NCBI GenBank assembly: GCA_031270585.1
Contig: JAISXK010000001.1
Location: forward strand, 1 to 9,568
Source: Clostridiales bacterium
GTDB taxonomy: Bacteria > Bacillota > Clostridia > Christensenellales > CAG-138
Length of the DNA stretch: 9,568 nucleotides
Direction of reading: 5' to 3'
Each line of letters starts with the position of its first letter. Positions within the stretch are counted from its first letter, which is position 1. A program made the position numbers and the translations under genes. Shown in pieces: positions 1 through 8,175 of this stretch. Under the pieces are notes generated by a model. The model worked only from the letters and a program-made list of their open reading frames with translations. It ran no database searches and was not told the DNA's origin.

Positions 1-200
1 CTATTTTTGATTGTATATCTGTATTGTTGCTCTGCTTCATCTCGGTACAACCCCCCTGTTGGATATGATTGTATCATACCAAAGTTATCTTGCAAATACC
101 TACTTTTTATATCTACACATCCAAAACAGGTTTTCCTTGCATCGCGTTGGAGGCTATGCCATAATAGGTATGTTGCGATTACACTGGGAGGAGATCATAA
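1..200. other. leader region upstream of secD
   Basis: No convincing gene lies here. Two overlapping short frames start at 7 and 11, but neither has a ribosome binding site, and one runs into secD while the other ends at its start codon. In many Clostridia yajC, or the SCIFF peptide and its radical SAM maturase, precede secD; none of these is visible in this stretch. TATGAT and ATCATA form a 6-base inverted repeat with a 3-base spacer (64-78), possibly a regulatory site but short enough to be chance. AAAAC and GTTTT at 123-134 form a small hairpin with no T-run. The useful content is the promoter candidate and the GGGAGGAG sequence at 186-193. Confidence 0.5.
137..165 (+). promoter_or_regulatory. 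candidate extended -10 promoter for secDF
   Basis: TTGCAT (137-142) and CATAAT (160-165) are separated by exactly 17 bases, and TG plus one base sits immediately before the -10, giving the extended -10 form TGnCATAAT. The -10 matches the sigma-A consensus at 5 of 6 positions. The -35 matches only in its TTG. Transcription would start near 172, leaving a leader of about 30 bases that contains the secD ribosome binding site. This is the only well-spaced promoter I found in the 200 bases before secD. It is a match by eye and has not been scored against background. Confidence 0.42.
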
Positions 201-1502
201 GTGAATGTGCGCAAGATCGTTGTTCTTATATTGATTGTCTTGCTGACAGGCGTGCTTTGTTATTTTGCGCTAACGGGTGCGGCTTGGGGAATATACGAAA
301 TACGCCCCCTTCATGAGCAGGTGCCGCGCGGCCTTGATTTAACGGGCGGCGTTGCCGTGGTATACGAAGCTAATGATTTAAATAGCCCCGAACTGGCCGA
401 AGATATCAATAGCGTTATCAGCGCCATGCGTATACGGTTGGATGCCGATGGCTATACCGAGGCTACCATTGTCAAACAGGGAACGGGCAGAATTCGCATA
501 GAAATACCCATCAACGAAACCAATATGGTTGATGATCCATCCGCGATCACGCAATACCTGGTGCAGCCGGCGTTGATTGAGTTTGTAGATCCCGACGGTA
601 ACGTACTGTTTACGGGGGCGGATATGGTTTCGGTTTCGCCGGCGCTGGTAGAGGGGCAGTATGTCGTATCCTTTAAATTGAACGAAAGCGCCACGGTAAA
701 ATTTGCGCAGGCGACAAGCGCGTTTATAAACCAGACAATCTCCATCCGCTTGGATGGCACGGTAATCTCTTCACCGCTGGTAAAAAGCGTTATAGGCGGC
801 GGCGAAGCCGTGATCGAAGGTGGCGAAACGCCTTTCACCGCGCAGCAAGTAACGCAATTATCCAACCAGATACGAAGCGGCGCGTTGCCCATTGAAATGG
901 AAGAGATCGAGGTGCGCTCCGTTAGCGCCACGTTGGGCGAGGAAGCGCTCTCAAAGGGTATTACGGCGGCGCTGATCGGTCTTGCGCTCGTGTTTGTATT
1001 CATGGCGATGTATTACCGTTTGCCGGGGCTTATGGCCGACTTGGCGCTGGTCATCTACGTGCTGCTGATGCTTTTATGCCTGGCTACCATCAACGGCATA
1101 CAGCTTACGCTACCGGGTGTGGCGGGTATCATATTATCCATCGGTATGGCGGTGGATGCCAACGTAGTGATATTTGAGCGTATGCGCGAAGAGATCAAAA
1201 GTGGCAAAACCATACGCACATCGGTGCGAAACGGCTTTAAGCGGGCCTTTAGTGCGATCTTGGATTCCAACATCACCACGGTTATCGCGGCGCTGGTGCT
1301 GCTGCTTTTTGGCACCGGCAGTATCAAAGGCTTTGCTGTAACGCTCCTGATAGGCATTGTGCTGAGCTTTATTACATCGGTATTCATCACCCGTGGGCTG
1401 GTGAACTTGCTGATGGGCTTCCATTTCCAAAACAAAAGCCTGTTTTGCCCAACAAAAATGCAGCCGGATGAAACCGCGCGCCCGGAGGGAGGGAACGCGT
1501 AA
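201..1502 (+). CDS. secD: protein translocase subunit SecD
   Basis: SecD is a membrane component of the Sec secretion machinery. With SecF it uses the proton gradient to help pull or release proteins on the outer face of the membrane after SecA-driven transfer through SecYEG. The 433-residue product is of usual length for an unfused SecD. It has one membrane segment at about 5-25, the signature GLDLTGG (44-50), and an extracytoplasmic domain to about 230 that includes SNQIRSGALP (221-230) and TLGEEALSKG (244-253). Five more membrane segments follow. The fourth conserved block contains GMAVDANVVIFERMREE (315-331), whose Asp319 matches the acidic residue linked to proton movement in this family. 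Next come DSNITT (355-360) and GTGSIKGFAV (371-380). The GTG start lies 7 bases after GGGAGGAG (186-193). The stop overlaps the secF start by one base (TAATG), so the two are probably coupled in translation. Confidence 0.96.
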   Translation: MNVRKIVVLILIVLLTGVLCYFALTGAAWGIYEIRPLHEQVPRGLDLTGGVAVVYEANDLNSPELAEDINSVISAMRIRLDADGYTEATIVKQGTGRIRIEIPINETNMVDDPSAITQYLVQPALIEFVDPDGNVLFTGADMVSVSPALVEGQYVVSFKLNESATVKFAQATSAFINQTISIRLDGTVISSPLVKSVIGGGEAVIEGGETPFTAQQVTQLSNQIRSGALPIEMEEIEVRSVSATLGEEALSKGITAALIGLALVFVFMAMYYRLPGLMADLALVIYVLLMLLCLATINGIQLTLPGVAGIILSIGMAVDANVVIFERMREEIKSGKTIRTSVRNGFKRAFSAILDSNITTVIAALVLLLFGTGSIKGFAVTLLIGIVLSFITSVFITRGLVNLLMGFHFQNKSLFCPTKMQPDETARPEGGNA

Positions 1503-2446
1503 TGGATTACACAGGTAAGTTTAAAATTTCAATTGGCGTTTCCGCAACCATCATCATCATAGGCATTGTTGCGGGAGTATTCACAGGCGCTCTTAACGTG
1601 GGCGTTGATTTTGCGGGCGGCGCCTTATTCACCATTGAAACGCATGATCCCAACTTTGATATGGATGTTGTGAATGCGGCGTTGGAAAGCAACGGCATAA
1701 CTGATGCGCAGGTGGTGCGAACGGGCAATACCACATCCGCGCAATCCATGGTCAACATTACCATGCGCAGCCTGAACGACGACGAGGCTGAATCCGCCGT
1801 GCGTACCGATACGCTCAATGCCATCAAGCAAACATACCCCCGTGCGGCAATCATTACGGTGGATAGGGTGGATGGTGTCGCGAGCGCGGGCTTGGTGCGC
1901 AACGCGATTTTATCGGTGCTTGCGGCAAGCGTATTGATATTGTGTTACATCTGGATTCGCTTTGAGTTGTTTTCGGGCCTGGCGGCGGTTTTATGCCTGC
2001 TGCATGATGTGGCCATCATGTTTGCGTTTACATGCATACTGCGTGTGCCGATCAATAGCCCCTTTATTGCCGCGATATTGACCATTGTGGGGTATTCCAT
2101 CAACAATACCATCGTGGTTTTTGACCGCATACGCGAAAACAGAAAGAGCGACGTGCATGCCGACAAGCATTTTGATATGATCGTAAACCAAAGTGTGCAA
2201 GCTACGTTAGGGCGCTCTATCAATACGTCCTTCACGACGCTGATTACCATTACAATGGTGTATATATTCGGCGTATCGAGCATCAAGGAGTTTTCGCTGC
2301 CGATCATCATAGGCTTGCTGGCCGGCACCTATTCCTCTATATTCCTGGCGGGCCCGCTTTGGGCAAAATGGCTGCAAGCGAGGATGATAAAAGCAAAAGG
2401 TAAAACGCTTCAAAAAGGCAAGAAAAAGGCAAGCGCCAAAAAATAA
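1502..2446 (+). CDS. secF: protein translocase subunit SecF
   Basis: SecF is the partner of SecD in the SecDF complex and aids late steps of Sec-dependent export at the cytoplasmic membrane. The 314-residue product has the SecF layout: a first membrane segment (about 10-28), the family motif GVDFAGG (34-40), an extracytoplasmic domain to about 132, then five membrane segments. Conserved blocks include RFE (153-155), LLHDV (166-170), GYSINNTIVVFDRIREN (197-213), SVQATLGRSINTSFTT (231-246) and SIKEFSLPIIIGLLAGTYSS (260-279). The tail (297-314) is rich in lysine and probably cytoplasmic. The ATG shares one base with the secD stop and follows GGAGGGAGGG (1484-1493) by 8 bases, a strong binding site of its own. 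B. subtilis fuses both halves into one protein; here they are separate genes, as is common in Clostridia. Confidence 0.96.
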   Translation: MDYTGKFKISIGVSATIIIIGIVAGVFTGALNVGVDFAGGALFTIETHDPNFDMDVVNAALESNGITDAQVVRTGNTTSAQSMVNITMRSLNDDEAESAVRTDTLNAIKQTYPRAAIITVDRVDGVASAGLVRNAILSVLAASVLILCYIWIRFELFSGLAAVLCLLHDVAIMFAFTCILRVPINSPFIAAILTIVGYSINNTIVVFDRIRENRKSDVHADKHFDMIVNQSVQATLGRSINTSFTTLITITMVYIFGVSSIKEFSLPIIIGLLAGTYSSIFLAGPLWAKWLQARMIKAKGKTLQKGKKKASAKK

Positions 2447-2464
2447 TATAAACATAACAAAGCC

Positions 2465-2508
2465 GGGCTGCTGCAATAGAAAAAATATTTGTAGCGGCTC
2501 TGTTTTTT
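2465..2508 (+). terminator. intrinsic terminator or attenuator between secF and recJ
   Basis: GGGCTGCTGCAA (2465-2476) can pair along its full 12 bases with TTGTAGCGGCTC (2489-2500) if G-U pairs are allowed (three of them). The loop is A-rich and 12 bases long. A run of six T follows two bases later (2503-2508). It lies 18 bases after the secF stop and 19 bases before the recJ ATG, the usual place for a terminator closing an operon. Three wobble pairs and a longish loop make it weaker than an ideal terminator. No clear promoter lies between it and recJ, so partial read-through or attenuation is possible. Confidence 0.6.
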
Positions 2509-2527
2509 ATTATTGCAAGGAGTGTAT

Positions 2528-4954
2528 ATGCTGCGATTTGTGCAAAGCGGCGAAGTGATCGATCAAGAAGAAGCGGAAAGGATTGCGGACGAGCATGCGA
2601 TCCCTTCGCTTTTGGCGCATGCGCTGCTGCAAAGGGGGCTATGTGAAAGAGAAGAGATCGAGGCCTTTTTAAACCCCGGCCCACAATATTTGTACGACCC
2701 TTTTTTGATGCCGGGCATGCAAACCGCCGTGGCCGCTATACAAGAAGCGCTATTACAAAAGGCGCATATGTGCGTTTATGGCGATTATGACGCCGACGGC
2801 ATATGCGCCACCGCTATGCTCACGCGCTATTTAAAAAGCCGGGGCGCCGCCGTAACAACCCATGTGCCAGACCGGCACAGCGAAGGGTATGGCATGCAGA
2901 TGGAAGCGATAGACCGCCTTTATGAGACTGGCGTTACGCTGATCATCACGGTGGATAACGGCATTGCGGCTGCGGATGAAATTGCCTATTGTTACGAGCG
3001 GGGTATCAAAGTAATTGTGACCGACCACCACCAATGCCCCGACGCGCTACCGGCATGCGAGGCGGTGCTGAACCCGCACATGCATATGCCAGGCGCCGGC
3101 GCGTACCCTTTTGCCGATCTGTGCGGCGCCGGCGTGGTGCTCAAGCTGATACAGGCATTGGAAGAAGGCGCCCCGCAAGGGCATACTTTGGAAGGCCCGG
3201 CCCTGCAAGACAGCCAGTATATGGCGCTGGCCGCTGTGGCGACTATTGCCGATATTGTGCCCCTGCGGGGTGAAAACCGCGTGATTGCGGTGCTGGGCAT
3301 GCGACTTATGGAAGAGCAACCGGGACTTTGCGCGTTGCTCACGGTTGTGGGCGCTATGGGAGAGATTACATCCGACGTGATCGCCTTTCGCGTTGCGCCG
3401 CGGTTGAACGCAGCCGGCAGGATGGGAGACGCCGGGCGCGCGCTGCTGCTGCTGCTGACGGATGACGCCCAACAGGCGACTGCGTTGGCACTGGAGTTGA
3501 ACGAAGAGAATGCCATGCGCCAGACGGAAGAACAAACCATACTGGATGATGCGCAAAACCGGCTGAAGCATGAAAATACCGCGCAATTGCGCGCGATCAT
3601 GCTATATTCGCCGCATTGGAACAAGGGCATCATCGGTATCGTCGCATCAAGGCTATGCAAACAATACCATAGGCCCGTGCTGTTATTTACGCAGGAGGGG
3701 GATATGCTTACGGGTTCCTGCCGCAGCATTGAGGGCGTGCATCTGTATGATTGCCTGCGTGCGCATGAAAGCTATTTTATCAAATTCGGCGGCCATGCGC
3801 AGGCGGCGGGCGTGAGCATGCGCGTTGAAGCGTTTGCGGCATTCAACGCAGCCTTTCAAGCGTATTTGCGCGTGCATACGCTGCAGACGCTTTACCTGCC
3901 TTTGGCGCGGTTTGAAAGGGAAGTAGCTCTATCCGCGATTACAATAAAAGAAATAGAGCTTTTGGGCAAGCTTGCGCCGTTTGGCGCCGGCAACCCGCAG
4001 CCGGTATATTTTAGCCGCGCCGTTACGCTTGCCGATATAGAAAGGATGGGTAAGGGCAGGGCGCATTTGCGTGCCATCGCCCAAGCGGGGCAAAAGCAAT
4101 TTGAAGTGGTGGGATTTGGTTATGGCCATTATGCAATGGATCTGGCGCGCGGCGATCGATTTCATATACTATATACCCCTGCCATCAACGAATGGCAGGG
4201 GTTGCGCCATATACAGCTGCAATTACAGGCAATCAAGCATGAGGATATATTCAATGGCGAAGAGCTACTGTGTAAAAGGCAAATGAAATTTTATAATGCA
4301 ATTTTCCATAATGTTTTATATAATGTTACTCAGGCTGCGAAAAGGACGATAATAGAGATAGACGCGTTTGTAACGGAGACGCTGCGAACATGCATCCACG
4401 GCACATTGATGCTGTGCATGACGCCAGATGGCGCGGCGCGCCTGCGCCGGTTGCTGCTGGCGGCGGGGCTGCACGAGAGCGTGCAGGTTTATTTTGAAAA
4501 ACTGCCGCAAAGCGCGCAAAGCTACAATACGGTGCTGCTGGCGCCCCTGCTGCAGGGGTTGCAAACCGATGGGTTTGACAGAGTAGTCATATACGATGCC
4601 GCACAGACACTGCCGCTGTGGCCGAACGCGGGCTGTGAGACCATAACGGCCTTCACGCCCGATGTATATGCCATGCTTTCCCCTTTGAAACGAACGCGGG
4701 AAGAGATGGGTGCGCTGTACAGGCGCTTTAGAACGGCTTTGCGTGAGGAACCTTTTTCACGAAGCGAGCTGGTTAAAAAAACCATGCCCGACGAAGAAAG
4801 GCTGGCAACGCTTGCCTTGGCGGTGTTTGTAGAATTGGGCTTTTTCGCTTGGAACGGCGAAAAGGATAAGCTTTGTATAAATGAGAATGCCGCTATGCGG
4901 CCTTTGTCGGAAAGCCGGCTCTATTTGGCGGTAAATGGCGAGAAAGGGGTATAA
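2528..4954 (+). CDS. recJ: single-stranded-DNA-specific exonuclease RecJ
   Basis: RecJ degrades single-stranded DNA in the 5' to 3' direction in recombination, mismatch and base-excision repair. It is a DHH-family phosphoesterase that uses two metal ions. Numbered from ATG 2528 (808 residues), the motifs are GDYDADG (85-91), DRHSEGYG (115-122), VDNG (142-145), TDHHQ (165-169), ADIVPL (241-246) and RLNAAGRM (292-299). The DHHA1 domain shows KGIIGIVASRL (366-376) and GGHAQAAG (421-428). LAPFGAGNPQPV (482-493) opens the OB-fold domain. Residues from about 570 form the extra C-terminal region seen in Firmicute RecJ. All metal-binding aspartates and the DHH triad are present, so the enzyme should be active. 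A longer frame opens at TTG 2513, but AAGGAG (2517-2522) lies inside that extension and is 5 bases before ATG 2528, which therefore fits better. apt follows after 4 bases. Confidence 0.95.
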   Translation: MLRFVQSGEVIDQEEAERIADEHAIPSLLAHALLQRGLCEREEIEAFLNPGPQYLYDPFLMPGMQTAVAAIQEALLQKAHMCVYGDYDADGICATAMLTRYLKSRGAAVTTHVPDRHSEGYGMQMEAIDRLYETGVTLIITVDNGIAAADEIAYCYERGIKVIVTDHHQCPDALPACEAVLNPHMHMPGAGAYPFADLCGAGVVLKLIQALEEGAPQGHTLEGPALQDSQYMALAAVATIADIVPLRGENRVIAVLGMRLMEEQPGLCALLTVVGAMGEITSDVIAFRVAPRLNAAGRMGDAGRALLLLLTDDAQQATALALELNEENAMRQTEEQTILDDAQNRLKHENTAQLRAIMLYSPHWNKGIIGIVASRLCKQYHRPVLLFTQEGDMLTGSCRSIEGVHLYDCLRAHESYFIKFGGHAQAAGVSMRVEAFAAFNAAFQAYLRVHTLQTLYLPLARFEREVALSAITIKEIELLGKLAPFGAGNPQPVYFSRAVTLADIERMGKGRAHLRAIAQAGQKQFEVVGFGYGHYAMDLARGDRFHILYTPAINEWQGLRHIQLQLQAIKHEDIFNGEELLCKRQMKFYNAIFHNVLYNVTQAAKRTIIEIDAFVTETLRTCIHGTLMLCMTPDGAARLRRLLLAAGLHESVQVYFEKLPQSAQSYNTVLLAPLLQGLQTDGFDRVVIYDAAQTLPLWPNAGCETITAFTPDVYAMLSPLKRTREEMGALYRRFRTALREEPFSRSELVKKTMPDEERLATLALAVFVELGFFAWNGEKDKLCINENAAMRPLSESRLYLAVNGEKGV
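4175..4202 (+). repeat. perfect 11-bp inverted repeat inside recJ
   Basis: ACCCCTGCCAT (4175-4185) and ATGGCAGGGGT (4192-4202) are exact reverse complements separated by a 6-base loop, CAACGA. It lies in the coding sequence for the OB-fold region (about residues 550-559). No T-run follows, so it is not a standard terminator. It could form a stable mRNA hairpin that affects RNA decay or translation, or it could be a by-product of the codons used. Confidence 0.7.
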
Positions 4955-4958
4955 GCCT

Positions 4959-5471
4959 GTGGATTTAAAACGATACATTCGTACCGTGCCCGATTTCCCT
5001 ATGGCGGGCATACAATTTCGCGATATTACGACACTGTTAAAGGATAAGGATGCTTACCATGAGTTGATAGACCGGATGGTGGGGTTGCTTGAGGGGAAAG
5101 TGATCGACCTTGTAATAGGGCCTGAAGCGCGCGGGTTCGTGCTGGGCGCGGCTGTAGCGTATGCGCTATGCGCGGGGTTTATCGTTGCAAGAAAGCCAGG
5201 CAAGTTGCCCGCCAAAACCACACGCTATTCGTATGGGCTGGAATATGGTACGGATGTGCTGGAAGTGCATGAGGACGCAATCAAACCTGGTCAAAAGGTG
5301 GCGTTTGTGGATGATTTGCTGGCCACAGGCGGCACGGCGCTTGCGACCATCAAGCTTGCTGAGCAATCCGGCGGTGAGATTGTGGCGGTGCGCTTTGCGA
5401 TAGAGCTTGCGGCTATGAACGGCCGCGAGGCGATAAAGAGCTATGACGTAAAGAGCGTTATGGAGTTTTGA
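4959..5471 (+). CDS. apt: adenine phosphoribosyltransferase
   Basis: Apt makes AMP from adenine and PRPP in the purine salvage pathway of the cytoplasm. The 170-residue product matches the usual family length and starts in the family style, MDLKRYIRTVPDFP. FRDITTLL (20-27), GPEARGF (54-60) and ARKPGKLP (77-84) are typical Apt blocks. The PRPP-binding motif VDDLLATGGT (117-126) is intact and carries the acidic pair Asp118-Asp119. An in-frame ATG at 4935 would add eight residues and overlap recJ by 20 bases. I prefer GTG 4959 because AGAAAGGGG (4941-4949) then sits 9 bases upstream and the N-terminus fits the family. It begins 4 bases after the recJ stop, which suggests co-transcription. No residue needed for activity appears to be missing. 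Confidence 0.95.
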   Translation: MDLKRYIRTVPDFPMAGIQFRDITTLLKDKDAYHELIDRMVGLLEGKVIDLVIGPEARGFVLGAAVAYALCAGFIVARKPGKLPAKTTRYSYGLEYGTDVLEVHEDAIKPGQKVAFVDDLLATGGTALATIKLAEQSGGEIVAVRFAIELAAMNGREAIKSYDVKSVMEF

Positions 5472-5521
5472 TTATTACTTTGAATTCGGTTTAGGATTGC
5501 GAGAAGAAAGGAGGATGTTGT

Positions 5522-7714
5522 ATGGACAAGCTTTACGATATATGCAAAAAGACTTTTAACGAAGAGCAGTTTGCGCTGTTAGGCAAAGCTGTTGCTTTTG
5601 CAAAAAATGTGCATAAAGACCAAAAGCGCGAGTCGGGCGAGCCATACTACATCCATCCTGAAGCGGTCGCTATCATGCTCTACAATATGGGTATGGATTA
5701 TGCGACCGTTATTGCGGGGCTGTTGCATGACGTGGTAGAAGACGGCAAGGATGTGACTGTTGACCAGATAAAAAGCATGTTTGGCACCGAGATTGGTTCC
5801 ATGGTGGACGGGGTTACAAAGCTTACACAATCCGGCGAACAAAACTACGTAACCAAGCGGGAGCAGCAAGCGGAAAACCTGCGCAAGCTTTTTTTGGCCA
5901 TGGCCAACAATGTACGCGTGGTGATTATCAAACTGGCGGACAGGCTCCATAATATGCGCACGCTGGAGTATTGTGACACGGCCAAACGCGTGCGTAAAGC
6001 GAAGGAAACATTGGAAGTGTATGCGCCGCTCGCGCATCGGTTTGGTATGGGCGCGATCAAAGGGGAGCTTGAAGACCTGGCGTTTATGCATATGACGCCC
6101 GAAGAATATGAGCGGATGCGCACCGCCATAGAGCCCCAACAGGCGGAGCGCATGCAACTGCTGCAAAACGCCATGCAAGCCATACGCGATAATTTGGAAA
6201 AGATAAACGTAAAGGCCGATATCAACGGTAGGCCGAAGCATTTATATAGCATTTATCGCAAGATGGTAAAACAAAACAGGCCTCTGGACGAGATATATGA
6301 CCTGATTGCCATACGCATCATTGTGGATACCGTGAGCGACTGCTACGCTACGCTGGGCGTGATACATTCCATATGGCGGCCCATGCCGGGCCGGTTTAAA
6401 GATTATATCGCCATGCCCAAAACCAACATGTACCGGTCGCTGCACACCACGCTGTTTAACGATCAGGGCATGCCCTTTGAGATACAGATACGCACGTTCG
6501 ATATGCACAGAACCGCAGAATACGGCATTGCCGCACACTGGATGTACAAGGAAGGGCGGCACGCGCAGGACGACCTGGATGATAAAATGCAATGGCTGCG
6601 CAATGCGCTGGAATATGAAAACGACGCCGACAGCACACGCGATTTTGTAGACGGCGTGGTAAAGGATTTCTTTAGCGATTACGTATTTGTATTAACACCC
6701 ACGGGGGAGATATTGGATATGCCCACCGGCTCGACACCGCTGGATTTTGCCTACCGCATCCATACGAATGTGGGGCACCATTGCCAGCACGCCAAGGTAA
6801 ACGGCAACATGATGCGGCTTGATTATAAGCTGAAGACCAACGATGTGGTGGAAATCATCACGTCGGCCAACCAGCCGGGGCCCAGCCGCGACTGGCTGAA
6901 TATTGTAAAAACACAGCAAGCGAAAACGAAAATACGCCAATGGTTTAAAAAAGCCAATCGCGAAGAGAATGTTCAAAAAGGGCGCGAGATGCTTGAGGGC
7001 GCCGCAAAGCGCCTGGGCCAGCAGTTTTCCACCCTGACAAAGCCCGAGTTTTACGGCGACCTTTTGAAAAAGCTGAATATGACCAGCCTGGATGATATAT
7101 ACAACGCGGTAGGCTATGGCGGCATCTCAAGCGGACATGTGATTCACCGGTTGATGGATCGCCGTCATAAAGAGCTACAGGAAGAAGAACTGCAAAAGCG
7201 CCTTACCCAAGCGGAAGATGGCGATGTGCAGGCTATAGCCAGGAAAGAAACCAGGCCCGCCGCAGGTTCGCGCGGCATTATTGTGCGCGGCGAGCCCAAC
7301 ATGATGGTACGCTTTGCGCATTGCTGCAGCCCCGTGCCGGGCGACGAGATCATAGGGTATATCACACGCGGGCGCGGCGTTTCCATACACAGGCGGGATT
7401 GCCCCAACGCGCGCGAACTCTTGGCGGACGAGGATAGAATCATTCCTGTGGAGTGGGCTGGCGACGCCAAATCGAACTATACCGCCAGCATCAACATTAC
7501 CGCAACGAACAGGCCGGGTGTGCTGATAGATGTTTCGCAAACGGCGCTGGGCGCGAACATCAACATCAAAACTGTCAATGCCAAAACGGAAAGGGACGGC
7601 ATGGTGTATGTGCAGCTATCCTTTGATATCAGCAATACCGCACAGCTTAGCAATGTAATAAAAGCCTTCAAAAAGATAAAGGGCGTAACGGAAGTGTTCC
7701 GTACCAGCAACTAG
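5522..7714 (+). CDS. rel: bifunctional (p)ppGpp synthetase/hydrolase Rel
   Basis: This long RSH protein makes and breaks the stringent-response alarmone (p)ppGpp, transferring pyrophosphate from ATP to GDP or GTP when amino acids run short. Its 730 residues show the full order. The HD hydrolase domain has YIHP (43-46), LLHDVVED (67-74) and KLADRLHNMRT (137-147), with His45, His69-Asp70 and Asp140 kept. The synthetase domain has GRFKDYIAMPK (290-300), YRSLHTT (304-310), FEIQIRT (319-325) and AEYGIAAHW (332-340). TGS spans about 387-448, AHCCSPVPGDEIIGY (599-613) is the zinc-finger region, and ACT spans about 655-728. RFKD (291-294) is the RxKD form typical of bifunctional enzymes, whereas E. 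coli RelA has an acidic version. Thr301 and Arg305 replace the common Pro and Gln. AAAGGAGG (5507-5514) precedes the ATG by 7 bases. A weak promoter-like pair, TTGATT (5468) and TAGGAT (5492), lies in the apt-rel gap. Confidence 0.96.
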   Translation: MDKLYDICKKTFNEEQFALLGKAVAFAKNVHKDQKRESGEPYYIHPEAVAIMLYNMGMDYATVIAGLLHDVVEDGKDVTVDQIKSMFGTEIGSMVDGVTKLTQSGEQNYVTKREQQAENLRKLFLAMANNVRVVIIKLADRLHNMRTLEYCDTAKRVRKAKETLEVYAPLAHRFGMGAIKGELEDLAFMHMTPEEYERMRTAIEPQQAERMQLLQNAMQAIRDNLEKINVKADINGRPKHLYSIYRKMVKQNRPLDEIYDLIAIRIIVDTVSDCYATLGVIHSIWRPMPGRFKDYIAMPKTNMYRSLHTTLFNDQGMPFEIQIRTFDMHRTAEYGIAAHWMYKEGRHAQDDLDDKMQWLRNALEYENDADSTRDFVDGVVKDFFSDYVFVLTPTGEILDMPTGSTPLDFAYRIHTNVGHHCQHAKVNGNMMRLDYKLKTNDVVEIITSANQPGPSRDWLNIVKTQQAKTKIRQWFKKANREENVQKGREMLEGAAKRLGQQFSTLTKPEFYGDLLKKLNMTSLDDIYNAVGYGGISSGHVIHRLMDRRHKELQEEELQKRLTQAEDGDVQAIARKETRPAAGSRGIIVRGEPNMMVRFAHCCSPVPGDEIIGYITRGRGVSIHRRDCPNARELLADEDRIIPVEWAGDAKSNYTASINITATNRPGVLIDVSQTALGANINIKTVNAKTERDGMVYVQLSFDISNTAQLSNVIKAFKKIKGVTEVFRTSN

Positions 7715-7728
7715 AAGGGAATGATACG

Positions 7729-8175
7729 ATGCGGGCAGTGGTACAATGCGTAAAAAAGGCCGGCGTAACGGTGGATAACGAACTGATCGGCAGTATCGAA
7801 GAAGGCGTGTTATTGTTTTTGGGTATTGAAGAAGGCGATACCGAAGAAGACCTGCGCTATATCTGCGATAAAACCATCAATTTGCGTGTATTTGAGGATG
7901 ACGAAGGAAAGTTGAACCGTTCGGTGGCGGATATCAACGGCGGCATATTGCTGGTGTCGCAGTTTACACTTTGCGGGGATGCGCGCAAGGGCAGAAGGCC
8001 CAGCTATATAAAGGCCGCAAGACCCGAAACCGCTTTGCCGCTCTATGAAAAGGCCATAGCCCTACTGGGCGGGCGCGTGCGTGTGGCCACGGGAAAATTT
8101 CAAGCGAAGATGGAAGTGACGCTTATTAACGACGGGCCGGTTACCATATTGCTGGATAGTAAAAGGTTATTTTGA
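7729..8175 (+). CDS. dtd: D-aminoacyl-tRNA deacylase
   Basis: Dtd removes D-amino acids, and also glycine charged by mistake to tRNA-Ala, from tRNAs so that they do not enter translation. The 148-residue product is of family length and starts MRAVVQCV. It carries the two signature blocks: SQFTLCGDARKGRRPSY (77-93), and NDGPVT (134-139) with the Gly-Pro pair of the chirality-selecting loop. The motif before it reads TGKFQAKM (121-128), where many family members have FGA in place of FQA; this looks like ordinary variation. The ATG lies 8 bases after GAAGGGA (7714-7720) and 14 bases after the rel stop. Linkage to rel is very common in Firmicutes. The stop codon is directly followed by the ATG of the next gene, so the pair is probably coupled. 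Confidence 0.95.
   Translation: MRAVVQCVKKAGVTVDNELIGSIEEGVLLFLGIEEGDTEEDLRYICDKTINLRVFEDDEGKLNRSVADINGGILLVSQFTLCGDARKGRRPSYIKAARPETALPLYEKAIALLGGRVRVATGKFQAKMEVTLINDGPVTILLDSKRLF

Noticed and set aside
7..316. Two overlapping small frames (7-204 and 11-316) upstream of secD
   Set aside because: No ribosome binding site, no family resemblance, and the second overlaps the well-supported secD start. Neither looks like YajC or a SCIFF peptide.
2513..2527. TTG start that would extend RecJ by five residues
   Set aside because: The extension contains the ribosome binding site (AAGGAG) that serves ATG 2528.
3443..3457. (CTG)5 run in recJ as a possible slippage switch
   Set aside because: A triplet repeat encoding five leucines in frame; slippage would not shift the frame, and the run is short.
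2992..3729. 245-residue open frame on the minus strand inside recJ
   Set aside because: Low-complexity Ser/Ala/Pro-rich translation, exactly opposite a clear RecJ; a shadow of GC-rich codons.
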